A stretch of DNA of 39,597 bases from Bryobacterales bacterium (GTDB lineage: Bacteria > Acidobacteriota > Terriglobia > Bryobacterales > UBA6623): contig JAJDZN010000105.1 of NCBI GenBank assembly GCA_022824585.1, positions 1-39,597 on the forward strand, read 5' to 3'. This document shows positions 24,399-32,541 of the stretch, in pieces (positions within the stretch are counted from its first letter, which is position 1; each line of letters begins with the position of its first letter). Made by a program: the position numbers and the translations under genes. Below the pieces are notes generated by a model, which saw only the letters and a list, made by a program, of their open reading frames with translations, did not search any database and had not been told where the DNA came from.

Positions 24399-25930
24399 GC
24401 CGCCGCCCTCCTCTCCAGGAACGGCATTGCCATGTTCTTGGGCACGACGCTGACGAAGAACAGGTATCGCCCCACCAGCGCGCCGCATGCCGCGAGCGCG
24501 AACCCCAAGCCCGCGAAGCCCACCGCGGGCAGGCCGACGGCGCCCGTGGCGAGCAATCCGAGCCGGAGCAGGAAGAAGCGCGCGAGCGGCCCGGAGAGCA
24601 GTCTCGCGGTGGCCTGCTTCTCGTATTCGTCGGTGCGCACGAACCCGAAAATGCGCCAGATCTCCAGCAGCACGTGAGCCACGGCCGAGACAGCCGCGCA
24701 GGCGAGCAGGACGCTGTCATATCGCGTTCCGAGCGTTGCCACCAGAAGCGGGCCCAGCGTTGTGCCGGTCAGGAAGAAATCGGCGATCGTCAACGGACTG
24801 TTCCAGGCCGGGCGGCCCGGCACAAGATAGATGCGCGAAGTCGCGTACATAGCGAAGACGCCAATCGCCGAAGCGGCGGCGCCGATCAGCGAGGCGCCCG
24901 GCAACCCTGTCAGCAGCATCGCCGCGCAAGCCGATGCCGCGGCGCCGAACGAGCTCAAGGCGAGGATCTCGCGACTGAGCCACGAGGTTTTCACATTGCG
25001 GATCGCAAGCGGCGCGAAGGCGGGCCGGCCCAGATGAAGCGGCGATGCCGTGAAGGACGCCAGTCCCAGCGCGAGCGACACCAGCGCTGCCGTTCGCAGC
25101 GCCTGCGAGCCGCCCGCCAGGCTCAAGAGCCACGTCGTCGCGAAACCCGCGATCGAGAGCTGGGTCAGCACCGTCATCAGCACCAGCGAGTAGTGCGGTT
25201 TCGCCGGCTTCACACGGTGGAAGTCGGCCTTCTCGACATCGAGCGGCAGCCGCTCGGGCAGCGTGACCCGAGTTGTCGAGATCGTGTCGTCGGCGCCGGG
25301 CAGGCCCGGCGCGTTGGCCTCGTCGCGGTACTTGCTTCGCCACTCGCCGATGTCGACGATTTCGATCGCAAGTGCCTGGGAGGGGCAGGCGTCCACGCAA
25401 GCCGGGGCGTCGCCGTCGGCCAAGCGGCCGAGGCACATGTCGCACTTGCCGACCACGCCGCGAGCTTCGTTAAACGTCGGGACGCTGTAGGGGCAGTTCC
25501 AGATGCAGTACTCGCATCCGATGCAGGAATCGGCATCGTGCAGGACGATCCCGGTCCGGGGATCCTTGGAGTACGCCTCGGTCGGACAGCCCGTCATGCA
25601 GGCTGGATCGAGGCAGTGGTTGCAGCCCATCGAGAGGTGCATGCGCTGCGTGTGAGGGAAGACACCCCCCTCGACCTCCCCCACCCGCCGCCAGGAAACG
25701 TCGGCCGGGTTGTTGTTCTGCTCGGCACACGCTACCTCGCAGCACTTGCAGCCGACGCATTTCGACATGTCGAAATGGAAGCGGTACTGCTGGCCGTCCT
25801 CGAGCGGGATATCCGGAATCAACGGGGACGAGCCGACCAGCCCGCGCGCGGCACGGGACCGCGGCGGAACTTCTCCGAGAATCGTGAAGGGGTTCGCCGC
25901 TGTTCGCTCAGATGTGGCCAGTGTCTGCAT
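24395..25930 (-). CDS. Fused iron-sulfur and membrane-anchor subunit (DmsB+DmsC type) of the nitrate reductase
   Basis: 511 residues from ATG 25930; the 124 open codons upstream are not protein-like. Residues about 50-195 are a DmsB/NrfC-like ferredoxin with four [4Fe-4S] clusters: Cys58/61/64/68, 103/106/111/115, 136/139/142/146 and 163/166/178/182 (SKCVGCKCCEVACAEQNNN; SCIGCEYCIWNCP). After a linker, residues about 230-505 are a DmsC-type anchor with about eight membrane helices (HYSLVLMTVLTQLSIAGF; SPLHLGRPAFAPLAIRN). DmsC proteins oxidise quinol. The gene overlaps nasA by 4 nt, so the two are made together. Known DmsABC faces the periplasm through a Tat signal on DmsA; here neither subunit has one, so the iron-sulfur part should face the cytoplasm. 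Proposed role: carry electrons from quinol to nitrate reductase. Confidence 0.85.
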   Translation of the reverse strand: MQTLATSERTAANPFTILGEVPPRSRAARGLVGSSPLIPDIPLEDGQQYRFHFDMSKCVGCKCCEVACAEQNNNPADVSWRRVGEVEGGVFPHTQRMHLSMGCNHCLDPACMTGCPTEAYSKDPRTGIVLHDADSCIGCEYCIWNCPYSVPTFNEARGVVGKCDMCLGRLADGDAPACVDACPSQALAIEIVDIGEWRSKYRDEANAPGLPGADDTISTTRVTLPERLPLDVEKADFHRVKPAKPHYSLVLMTVLTQLSIAGFATTWLLSLAGGSQALRTAALVSLALGLASFTASPLHLGRPAFAPLAIRNVKTSWLSREILALSSFGAAASACAAMLLTGLPGASLIGAAASAIGVFAMYATSRIYLVPGRPAWNSPLTIADFFLTGTTLGPLLVATLGTRYDSVLLACAAVSAVAHVLLEIWRIFGFVRTDEYEKQATARLLSGPLARFFLLRLGLLATGAVGLPAVGFAGLGFALAACGALVGRYLFFVSVVPKNMAMPFLERRAAA

Positions 25931-26400
25931 TGAGTCTGTGCAATTCCTTTCTAGGCGTGGTGCGGATACACCGGACCCTTCGCGACGGCCTCTTGCGAGG
26001 CAACGTCCCGAACAGGGTCGGATGAGTACGACGGGGAAGCTCCGCGCTCGGCGCTGGGTCGCGCCGTGCGATTCGGCGGCTTCGAATCTACGCGGATCGG
26101 GCCTCGCGGACGGCCTGGGTCCCGAGGCGGTGAGGCAGGGACGTCGGTGCGCCGCCCGCCTGTCTGTTCCGAAGCTAGCATGCCCGCGGCGCGATGTGAA
26201 GCAAAAATTTCTTATCGTCCGGATAACCGGCCAGCGGAACGCCGACGCGTTCCTACACTGGGCTTGTAGTTTGAGATTCGCTCCCCGCCGAGCGGATTCC
26301 ACGCCCTGTCAGAGTTCCGCCCGTAGCGGCGGAGTAACCGCGGTCCAGCCTAGTAGCCACACCGCAGCATGGGGTATCGCATCCGGAGGAGGGACTTCCC
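25931..26400. promoter_or_regulatory. Divergent control region of the nitrate locus
   Basis: 470 bp between the dmsBC-like gene (minus) and nirBD (plus), with no supported gene. It must hold both promoters, but I found no convincing -35/-10 or sigma-54 (GG-GC) pair. On the minus side are a hairpin at 26066-26049 (stem CGGCGC, loop GACCCA) and a very stable one at 26007-25984 (GACG, tt bulge, GCCTC, loop GCAA, GAGGC, CGTC), 54 nt before the ATG. On the plus side are a stem at 26236-26253 (GGAACGC, loop CGAC) and the two hexaloop hairpins listed separately. An ACCGCGGT palindrome lies at 26336-26343. Confidence 0.5.
26279..26333 (+). promoter_or_regulatory. Paired hexaloop hairpins in the nirBD leader, candidate ANTAR target
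   Basis: Hairpin 1 (26279-26294): CGCTC, loop CCCGCC, GAGCG. Hairpin 2 (26316-26333): TCCGCC, loop CGTAGC, GGCGGA. Linker 21 nt; the nirBD ATG is 68 nt downstream. The layout of two six-nucleotide loops resembles ANTAR target RNAs. The loops lack A1; only loop 1 has G4. No U-run terminator follows. Confidence 0.35.
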
Positions 26401-29400
26401 ATGGCGGGGGGCAGGAAGACAGCAGTCGTGATCGGAAACGGTCCCGTGGGGCACCGCTTCTGCGAGAAGCTGGTTGAATTCGACGGTGGCCGCGACTACG
26501 GCATCGTCGCGTTTTGCGAGGAGCCCCGGCCTGCTTACGACCGCGTCCACCTCACCTCCTACTTTGACCACAGGGATCCCACCAAGCTGGCCGTAGCGCG
26601 CATCGAGTGGTATCGCGAGAACGGAATCCAGCTCCACGTGGGAGACCGCGCCCGGCGGATCGATCGCTCGCGGCGGACGGTCGTCTCTGAAGCGGGCTTG
26701 GATATCCCCTACGACTGCGTCGTCCTAGCGACCGGCTCGCGACCGTTCGTTCCGCCCATCGAGGGCATCGACAAGCGCGGGGTCTTCGTCTACCGCACGA
26801 TCGAGGACCTCGACGCCATCATTGAGTACGCCAAGCAGGCCCGCAGCTGCGCGGTCATCGGCGGCGGACTCCTCGGATTGGAAGCGGCCAAGGCCGCCTA
26901 CGACCTCGGGCTCGAAACCCACGTCGTCGAATTCGCCTCGCGCCTCATGCCTCGTCAGATCGACGATGCGGGATCAAACCTGCTCGTGCGCCAGATCGAG
27001 GCCCTAGGAGTCCGCGTGCACCTGCACAAGGCCACCCAGGGCGTGCTGGGCAACGGCCGCGTCACCGGAATGGAGTTCTCGGGCGGTGGGGGTCTCGACG
27101 TGGACATGATCATTGTCTCCGCCGGGATCCGGCCGCGCGACGAGCTGGCCCGGGACTGCGGACTGGAAGTCGGGCCGCGTGGCGGCATCGCCGTCGACGA
27201 CGAGCTGCGAACCACCGATCCAGACATCTACGCGATCGGCGAAGCCGCCCTGCACCACGGCACAATCTACGGTCTGATCGCGCCAGGCTGGGAGATGGCC
27301 GACGTGACGGCAGGCCGCCTGGCGGGCAGGGATGTGCGCTTCGAAGGCGCCAAGCTCTCGACGAAGCTGAAGCTGATGGGCGTCGACGTTGCCAGCTTCG
27401 GCGACTACGAGGCACCGGCCGAATCCGCTGTTCCGCTCGTGGTGGACGACCCGTTCGCCGGCGTCTACAAGAAGCTGCTCTTCAGCGCCGACGGGAAAAG
27501 GCTGGTCGGAGGCGTGCTGGTTGGCGATGCCTCCGGATACTCCGAGCTGTCGGCCCTGGCCGAGTCCGACGAAGATCTGCCGTTCGAACCCGCGCGCCTT
27601 GCGGGCGTAGGCGGCGAAGGAGCAGCCGACATCTCCAGCGGCATCGGGGACGACGCCCAGGTCTGCTTCTGCAATAACCTCACAAAGGGGGCGATCTGCT
27701 CGGCGATCCGCGAGCACGATCTGGCGACGGTCGGAGCCGTTAAGGAACACACGACGGCCGGGACGGGCTGCGGCGGATGCGTCCCGATGGTGACCGGCCT
27801 GCTGAACGCCGAGCTCGAGGCTGCGGGCAAGGCGGTGCAAAAGAGCCTCTGCGAGCATTTCGAGTACACCCGCCAGGACCTGTTCGAAATCATCAAGGTC
27901 AAGGGGATCCGGACCTTCGAAGAGCTCATCCGGGATCACGGGCAGGGATTCGGCTGCGAGATCTGCAAGCCGGCCGTGACCTCGATCCTCGCATCGCTTT
28001 GGAACGAGAGCATCACCGATCCCTCCCACCACACGCTCCAGGACACCAACGACCGGTTTCTGGCGAACATGCAGCGCGGCGGCCTCTACAGCATCGTGCC
28101 GCGCGTGCCCGGTGGCGAGATCACTCCCGCCAAGCTGATCGCCCTCGGCACGGTGGCCAAGAAGTACGGCCTGTACACGAAGATCACCGGCGGCCAGCGG
28201 GTCGACCTGTTCGGAGCCCAGGTGCACCAGCTGCCTTCCATCTGGGAGGAGCTGATCGAGGCGGGCTTCGAGAGCGGGCACGCCTATGGCAAGGCGCTGC
28301 GCACGATCAAGAGCTGCGTCGGCACCACGTGGTGCCGCTACGGGGTCCAGGATTCGGTCGGGCTCGCTGTCCGCATCGAGAAGCGCTACCGCGGCATCCG
28401 CGCGCCGCACAAGGTCAAGGGCGCGGTGTCCGGCTGCGTTCGCGAGTGCGCCGAGGCGCAATCGAAAGACATCGGCCTGGTCGCGACCGAGACCGGATAC
28501 AACCTGTTCGTCTGCGGAAACGGCGGGGCAAAGCCCCGGCACGGCGACTTGCTCGCTTCCTCCCTTGACGAGGAGACTGCGATCCGATACATCGACCGCT
28601 TCTTCATGTACTACATCATGACCGCGGACAAGCTGACCCGCACGTCGGTCTGGATCGAGCAGCTCGAGGGCGGCATCGAGCGCATCAAGGACGTGGTCGT
28701 CCGCGACAGGCTCGGAATCTGCGATGAACTGGAGCGGCGCATGCAGTTTCTCGTCGACAGCTACCGCTGCGAGTGGAAGGAAGTGGTGAATGACCCCGAG
28801 CGCAGGAAGCTGTTCCGGCAGTTCGTCAACACCGACGAAACCGACTCCGGCATCGAAATCGTTCCCGAGCGCGGGCAGTCCCGGCCGGCCGATTGGCCGA
28901 AGGATGGAGTGAAGCTCGAGCAGATCAAGCTGCCCGGGGGCCAGGCTCCAGGCGAGTCGCGGGCAGCCGGGGGGACGCAGCGCGGGCGCAAGCTCGAATG
29001 GGTCCGAGTAGGCAGGGTAGCCGACTTCCCGCGGAACGGCGGCGCGGCGGTGAAGGTCGGCGAGACTCAGATCGCAGTCTTCAACCTGACCGACAGCGGC
29101 CAGTGGCGGGCCTGTCAGAACATGTGCCCGCACAAGAACGCCTTCGTGCTGGCCAGGGGCATCGCGGGCAGCGCCGGGCTCTCGCCCAAGGTCACCTGCC
29201 CGCTGCACAAGAAGCCCTTTTCGCTCGACACGGGCGAGTGCCTTTCGGGCGAAGCCTACGCGCTGAAGGTCTTTCCCGTGCGGGTTGCAGGTGACGGTGT
29301 ATACGTGCTGATCCCCCCGGAGCGACAGCTCGACGCGCTGCTCGCAACGCCGCTGCACGTGATCCAGGCGGGCGACGCTGCGGCTGCACAGGTTTGCGCG

Positions 29401-29412
29401 GCCTGCACCTGA
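26401..29412 (+). CDS. nirB: Assimilatory NAD(P)H nitrite reductase, NirB-NirD fusion with Rieske domain
   Basis: Reduces nitrite to ammonium in the cytoplasm. 1003 residues from ATG 26401 (aggagg, 8 nt). Order: FAD/NAD(P)H oxidoreductase (1 to about 400; VVIGNGPVGHRFCEKL, GGGLLGLEAAKAAYDLGL); a BFD-like [2Fe-2S] domain (Cys422, Cys424, Cys457, Cys460); the sulfite/nitrite reductase core (about 540-830) with sirohaem/[4Fe-4S] ligands Cys639, Cys645, Cys679, Cys683 (SCVGTTWCRYGVQD, SGCVRECAEAQSKD); a linker (about 860-880); then a NirD-type Rieske domain (about 882-985) with a full CPH-x21-CPLH set (Cys909, His911, Cys933, His936). NirD is usually a separate small subunit and in E. coli lacks these ligands. 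Fusion with a complete Rieske site resembles fungal nitrite reductases. Divergent from the nitrate reductase genes. Confidence 0.94.
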   Translation: MAGGRKTAVVIGNGPVGHRFCEKLVEFDGGRDYGIVAFCEEPRPAYDRVHLTSYFDHRDPTKLAVARIEWYRENGIQLHVGDRARRIDRSRRTVVSEAGLDIPYDCVVLATGSRPFVPPIEGIDKRGVFVYRTIEDLDAIIEYAKQARSCAVIGGGLLGLEAAKAAYDLGLETHVVEFASRLMPRQIDDAGSNLLVRQIEALGVRVHLHKATQGVLGNGRVTGMEFSGGGGLDVDMIIVSAGIRPRDELARDCGLEVGPRGGIAVDDELRTTDPDIYAIGEAALHHGTIYGLIAPGWEMADVTAGRLAGRDVRFEGAKLSTKLKLMGVDVASFGDYEAPAESAVPLVVDDPFAGVYKKLLFSADGKRLVGGVLVGDASGYSELSALAESDEDLPFEPARLAGVGGEGAADISSGIGDDAQVCFCNNLTKGAICSAIREHDLATVGAVKEHTTAGTGCGGCVPMVTGLLNAELEAAGKAVQKSLCEHFEYTRQDLFEIIKVKGIRTFEELIRDHGQGFGCEICKPAVTSILASLWNESITDPSHHTLQDTNDRFLANMQRGGLYSIVPRVPGGEITPAKLIALGTVAKKYGLYTKITGGQRVDLFGAQVHQLPSIWEELIEAGFESGHAYGKALRTIKSCVGTTWCRYGVQDSVGLAVRIEKRYRGIRAPHKVKGAVSGCVRECAEAQSKDIGLVATETGYNLFVCGNGGAKPRHGDLLASSLDEETAIRYIDRFFMYYIMTADKLTRTSVWIEQLEGGIERIKDVVVRDRLGICDELERRMQFLVDSYRCEWKEVVNDPERRKLFRQFVNTDETDSGIEIVPERGQSRPADWPKDGVKLEQIKLPGGQAPGESRAAGGTQRGRKLEWVRVGRVADFPRNGGAAVKVGETQIAVFNLTDSGQWRACQNMCPHKNAFVLARGIAGSAGLSPKVTCPLHKKPFSLDTGECLSGEAYALKVFPVRVAGDGVYVLIPPERQLDALLATPLHVIQAGDAAAAQVCAACT

Positions 29413-29492
29413 CGCGCATGAGGAGAAGTTGACGTCACATTGGGAAGGATGGACTTGGAGTGAGAGTTGAAACGATCGAGGAGGTCGATCCG

Positions 29493-30236
29493 ATGAATCG
29501 GAGATCGACGGCGGAGCCGGTCAATGGAGAGAGCGGCCTCGACGGGGACGCGCATCTCGAGTTCCTGCACCGAATCACTGGGCGCCTGGCTGTTGCCGAC
29601 CCGCTGAACGAGGTGCTTGGACAGATCGTCGAATTCCTCAACGACGTGGTCGGCGCGGACTCGTGCTTCATCTACGTGCTCGAAGAAGACCAGCTTGTCC
29701 TGCGCGCGTCCAAGAACCCGCATCCGGAGTCGGTCGGCAACCTCCGCATTCCCCTGGGCGACGGCATCACCGGCTGGGTGGCCCAGAACCGGGCAGCCGT
29801 CGCGATTCCTCGCGGAGCGATGCGCGACGAGCGTTTCCGCCTGTTCAGCCAGCTCCCCGAAGACGGATTCGAGGCCTTTCTGTCGGTTCCGATCCTCGCT
29901 GGAGGACGCCTGATCGGCGTGCTGAACCTGCAGCACCGCCAATGCCACGAGCACTCCCAGCAAGAGACAAAGCTGGTATCGACGATCGGCCATCTGGTCG
30001 GTGCCGAGATCGAACGGGCGCGGCTAGACTCCGAAGTCGCGAAGCTTACCGGACAGCTGGCCACGCGAAAGCTGATCGAGAGGGCCAAGGGGATCCTGCA
30101 ACGGGATCTCGGCTTTACAGAGGAGCAGTCGTATCTAAAGCTGCAACAGGAGAGCAGGCGCCGGCGCATGCCGATGAAGCAGGTCGCTGAGGCCGTGGTG
30201 CTCTCGGACGATCTCCGGCGCGCCCAACCCGAGTAA
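29493..30236 (+). CDS. GAF-ANTAR regulator, likely RNA-binding antiterminator of the nitrate locus
   Basis: 247 residues from ATG 29493, chosen for its gaggagg ribosome site (8 nt); a GTG at 29460 has a poorer one. Residues about 25-170 form a GAF sensor domain (EFLHRITGRLAVADPLNEVL, IPLGDGITGWVAQNRAAVAI, FLSVPILAGGRLIGVLNLQH). A short coiled segment leads to an ANTAR domain (about 180-240; LATRKLIERAKGILQRDLGF, MPMKQVAEAVV). ANTAR domains bind paired RNA hairpins and prevent termination or free ribosome sites. NasR (NIT-ANTAR) and NasT (REC-ANTAR) do this in nitrate operons. A GAF sensor in this role would be a different sensor type. It lies 80 nt after nirBD on the same strand. What the GAF senses is unknown; target RNAs are proposed at 22068-22159 and 26279-26333. 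Confidence 0.85.
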   Translation: MNRRSTAEPVNGESGLDGDAHLEFLHRITGRLAVADPLNEVLGQIVEFLNDVVGADSCFIYVLEEDQLVLRASKNPHPESVGNLRIPLGDGITGWVAQNRAAVAIPRGAMRDERFRLFSQLPEDGFEAFLSVPILAGGRLIGVLNLQHRQCHEHSQQETKLVSTIGHLVGAEIERARLDSEVAKLTGQLATRKLIERAKGILQRDLGFTEEQSYLKLQQESRRRRMPMKQVAEAVVLSDDLRRAQPE

Positions 30237-30455
30237 TAGCGGTAACGTCCCGTCGCGAATTCGGTGTCAGGCGCTTCGTGCCAACCGCTGCCGTGCAGCG
30301 CTGGCTGACGTCCCGCAAGTCGGCGGGCATTTCACTGTTCCAGCGCTAGCAGCACTCAAGTCCGAGGGTCTGGTTCCCGAGCCAAGGGACGCCGTCCACC
30401 GCGTCTGCGGTTCAGGGAGTCACCGCCCTTTACCGTGATACACTCCGGCCAAGTA

Positions 30456-30992
30456 ATGGACGTACAGATTCGGACTGTGTTGCCGAGCGAATCGACCGTG
30501 ATCTTTAGCTTTCTAACCCTAGCCGCTCGCATGCAGGAATCAGGAGAGCCGATTCAAAAGGCCCTGCGTGATCATGAGCTGACGAGATACTGGCAGAACT
30601 GGGGCCGGCAAGGCGATCTCGGCGTCGTGGCGGAGTCGGCCAGCGTCGGGCACCCGGTGAGCTGCGCGTGGGTGCGGCTCTTCTCCCGCGAGGAGGCAGG
30701 AGCCGACTATGTGGGCGAGAACATTCCAGAACTGGCAATCGGAACGATCGCCCCGGCCCGCGGGCGGGGAGTGGGCACGAAGACCCTGCAAGCTCTGCTG
30801 AGCCTGTGTCAGGCCCGCTACTCCGGGGTGAGCCTGAGCGTCAGATTGGACAATCCGGCGATTCGTCTGTATGAACGGCTGGGATTTCGGAGAGTGTCGG
30901 CGAGCCCGATCATCAACAGGGTGGGCACGGAGTCGGTTGTCATGCTCCTGAGTTTCGATCAGAGGCCGGACAAGGCTCAGGCCCGGACTTGA
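30456..30992 (+). CDS. GNAT-family N-acetyltransferase
   Basis: 178 residues from ATG 30456; a GTG at 30435 would add seven. There is no ribosome site, but a -10-like TACACT ends 11 nt before the ATG, suggesting a leaderless transcript. GNAT fold: acetyl-CoA-binding motif A is ELAIGTIAPARGRGVGTKTL, then the usual SLSVRLDNPAIRLYERLGF. The acceptor substrate is unknown. Its TGA overlaps the open frame that contains the PQQ-like fragment. It could acetylate a small amine or a protein N-terminus; nothing in the context narrows this. Confidence 0.85.
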   Translation: MDVQIRTVLPSESTVIFSFLTLAARMQESGEPIQKALRDHELTRYWQNWGRQGDLGVVAESASVGHPVSCAWVRLFSREEAGADYVGENIPELAIGTIAPARGRGVGTKTLQALLSLCQARYSGVSLSVRLDNPAIRLYERLGFRRVSASPIINRVGTESVVMLLSFDQRPDKAQART

Positions 30993-31022
30993 GCCTGACT
31001 CCGTATTGCGAGGACACCGGGC

Positions 31023-31219
31023 CCAGAATGCAAAGCGACATGGCGGCACAGCTTGACAAGCCGTTCGAGTTGCTCTCGATCAACCCGATTCGTGACGGGG
31101 TGTTCGTTTCATCGCCAGTCATCGCCGGCAACAAGCTATGTCTCCGCGACCGGCACGAGCGGCTCTGCATCTGCAAGAATCGAACAGTGCGTTCCGGTAA
31201 GAGCAGCAATCGAGCATGA
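31023..31219 (+). pseudogene. 3' fragment of a third PQQ-like propeller gene
   Basis: The open frame here (30989-31219) reads PFELLSINPIRDGVFVSSPV then IAGNKLCLRDRHERLCIC, aligned to the last blade of the intact protein at 19258-20568 (EYEVLAVNKMGDEFFISSPV, IVDGRLYLRSEDELFCI). The normal CISSS stop is lost and the frame runs on to TGA 31219, overlapping the sulfatase start (ATGA). The rest of the gene is absent. It may be inert, or its translation may help start the sulfatase, which has only a weak ribosome site. Confidence 0.65.
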
Positions 31220-32505
31220 AAGCCCTGTTCAGATCCTTGGTTCCTCTCATTGTCGCCGCGGTGGCTGGCGCGGCTCCGAACGTAGTCTTGATCGTCTCTG
31301 ACGACCAGGGCTACGCGGACATCAGCTGCTACCCGCACCCGGACGAGGTCCAGACGCCGAATCTGGATCGGATCGCCCGGGAGGGCGCACGCATGACCAG
31401 CGGGTATGCAAGCTGCCCTGTCTGTGCTCCGACCCGGGCCGGCCTGCTCACAGGCCGGTACCAGCAGAAGTTTGGCTTCTACACCGCTTCTGATTCGCGG
31501 GCTGGGCTGCCGAGGTCTGAGACCACGCTCGCAGAGATCCTCGGCGACCATGGTTACGCTACGGGCGTCTTCGGCAAGTGGCATTTGGGCTACGAACCGC
31601 CGTACCGTCCGCTCGAGAGGGGCTTCGACACGTTCTACGGATTTCTGGGCCATGGCGGGCATGACTATTTCGACCTCGCCATCTCGGACGACGTCCGCTC
31701 GATCTACCGCGACCGATCGCCGATAGACGACACAGGCTACCTGACGAGAAATATCACCAAGGAGACGATTGCCTTCATCGAGGAAAACCGGGACCGGCCG
31801 CTCTTCGCCTACGTGCCTTACAACGCCGTCCACAACCCCCTTCAGGCACCGCAAGACTATGTTCGGCGCTATTCGAGCCCAGACCCGCAGCGCAACACCT
31901 ACTTGGCCATGCTCGCGATCATGGACGAGGGCGTGGGAGCGATTCTCGACACGTTGGACCGCCTCGATATGTCCGACAACACCTTGGTCATCTTCTTGTC
32001 CGACAACGGCGGCGCTCGCGGCACCACGGCGAACAACGGCACCCTGCGCAATTTCAAACACAGCGTTTATGAAGGCGGCCTTCGCGTGCCGTTCCTGGTG
32101 CGCTGGCCGGAACGGATTCCGGCAGGAACCGTCTCGGACGAGCCCGTGATCTCCATCGACGTGTTCTCCACAGTCCTTGCCGCAGCCGACATTGAGCCTC
32201 CCGACGGGCTCCAGCTGGACAGCCGCGACATCTTGCCAGCCTTGGCGGGACAACTGGACAGCCCCCTCCACGAGGCTCTGTACTGGAATTGGATCGAGAA
32301 GGATTCCGATACCGGCTGGGCGATCCGCAAGGGGCGCTGGAAACTATTGGCCGACAAGGGTGGCATCGAACTCTACGACCTAGAGGCGGACCTCAGCGAG
32401 ACCCGCGATCTAGCCCCGAATCAGCCGATGATCGTCCAAGCGCTGCTTGCGGACTACAAGAGCTGGCAGAACCAGCTCCGCCCCCGCATCCGTCGGCTGC
32501 GGTGA
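31216..32505 (+). CDS. Secreted arylsulfatase-type sulfatase
   Basis: Hydrolyses sulfate esters. 429 residues. Signal peptide MKALFRSLVPLIVAAVAGAA, so periplasmic or exported. The formylglycine motif is CAPTRAGLLTG with Cys70, the residue converted to formylglycine. Metal ligands are Asp29-Asp30 (NVVLIVSDDQGYADISC) and the pair in IFLSDNGG. GVFGKWHLG and AYVPYNAVHNPLQAP are further active-site blocks. Size and motifs match the family 1 sulfatases used on sulfated polysaccharides. The required formylglycine-generating enzyme is not in the window. It starts inside a 4-nt overlap with the PQQ-like fragment. The substrate is not predictable. Confidence 0.93.
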   Translation: MKALFRSLVPLIVAAVAGAAPNVVLIVSDDQGYADISCYPHPDEVQTPNLDRIAREGARMTSGYASCPVCAPTRAGLLTGRYQQKFGFYTASDSRAGLPRSETTLAEILGDHGYATGVFGKWHLGYEPPYRPLERGFDTFYGFLGHGGHDYFDLAISDDVRSIYRDRSPIDDTGYLTRNITKETIAFIEENRDRPLFAYVPYNAVHNPLQAPQDYVRRYSSPDPQRNTYLAMLAIMDEGVGAILDTLDRLDMSDNTLVIFLSDNGGARGTTANNGTLRNFKHSVYEGGLRVPFLVRWPERIPAGTVSDEPVISIDVFSTVLAAADIEPPDGLQLDSRDILPALAGQLDSPLHEALYWNWIEKDSDTGWAIRKGRWKLLADKGGIELYDLEADLSETRDLAPNQPMIVQALLADYKSWQNQLRPRIRRLR

Positions 32506-32541
32506 GCCCGGCTCGGGCCTGCACTTGACGGCGATCTCGGC

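Noticed and set aside
25931-26400. Sigma-54 promoter or canonical A1/G4 ANTAR hexaloops in the divergent nitrate control region
   Set aside because: No GG-N10-GC pair was found, and no hairpin with an A1/G4 six-nucleotide loop could be built on either strand; only variant loops exist.
27004-29358. 784-codon open frame antisense to nirBD
   Set aside because: Arises from third-position GC bias opposite a well-recognised gene; composition is Arg/Ala/Leu-rich with no motifs.
30940-32271. 443-codon open frame antisense to the sulfatase
   Set aside because: Shadow frame; the plus strand carries unmistakable sulfatase motifs.
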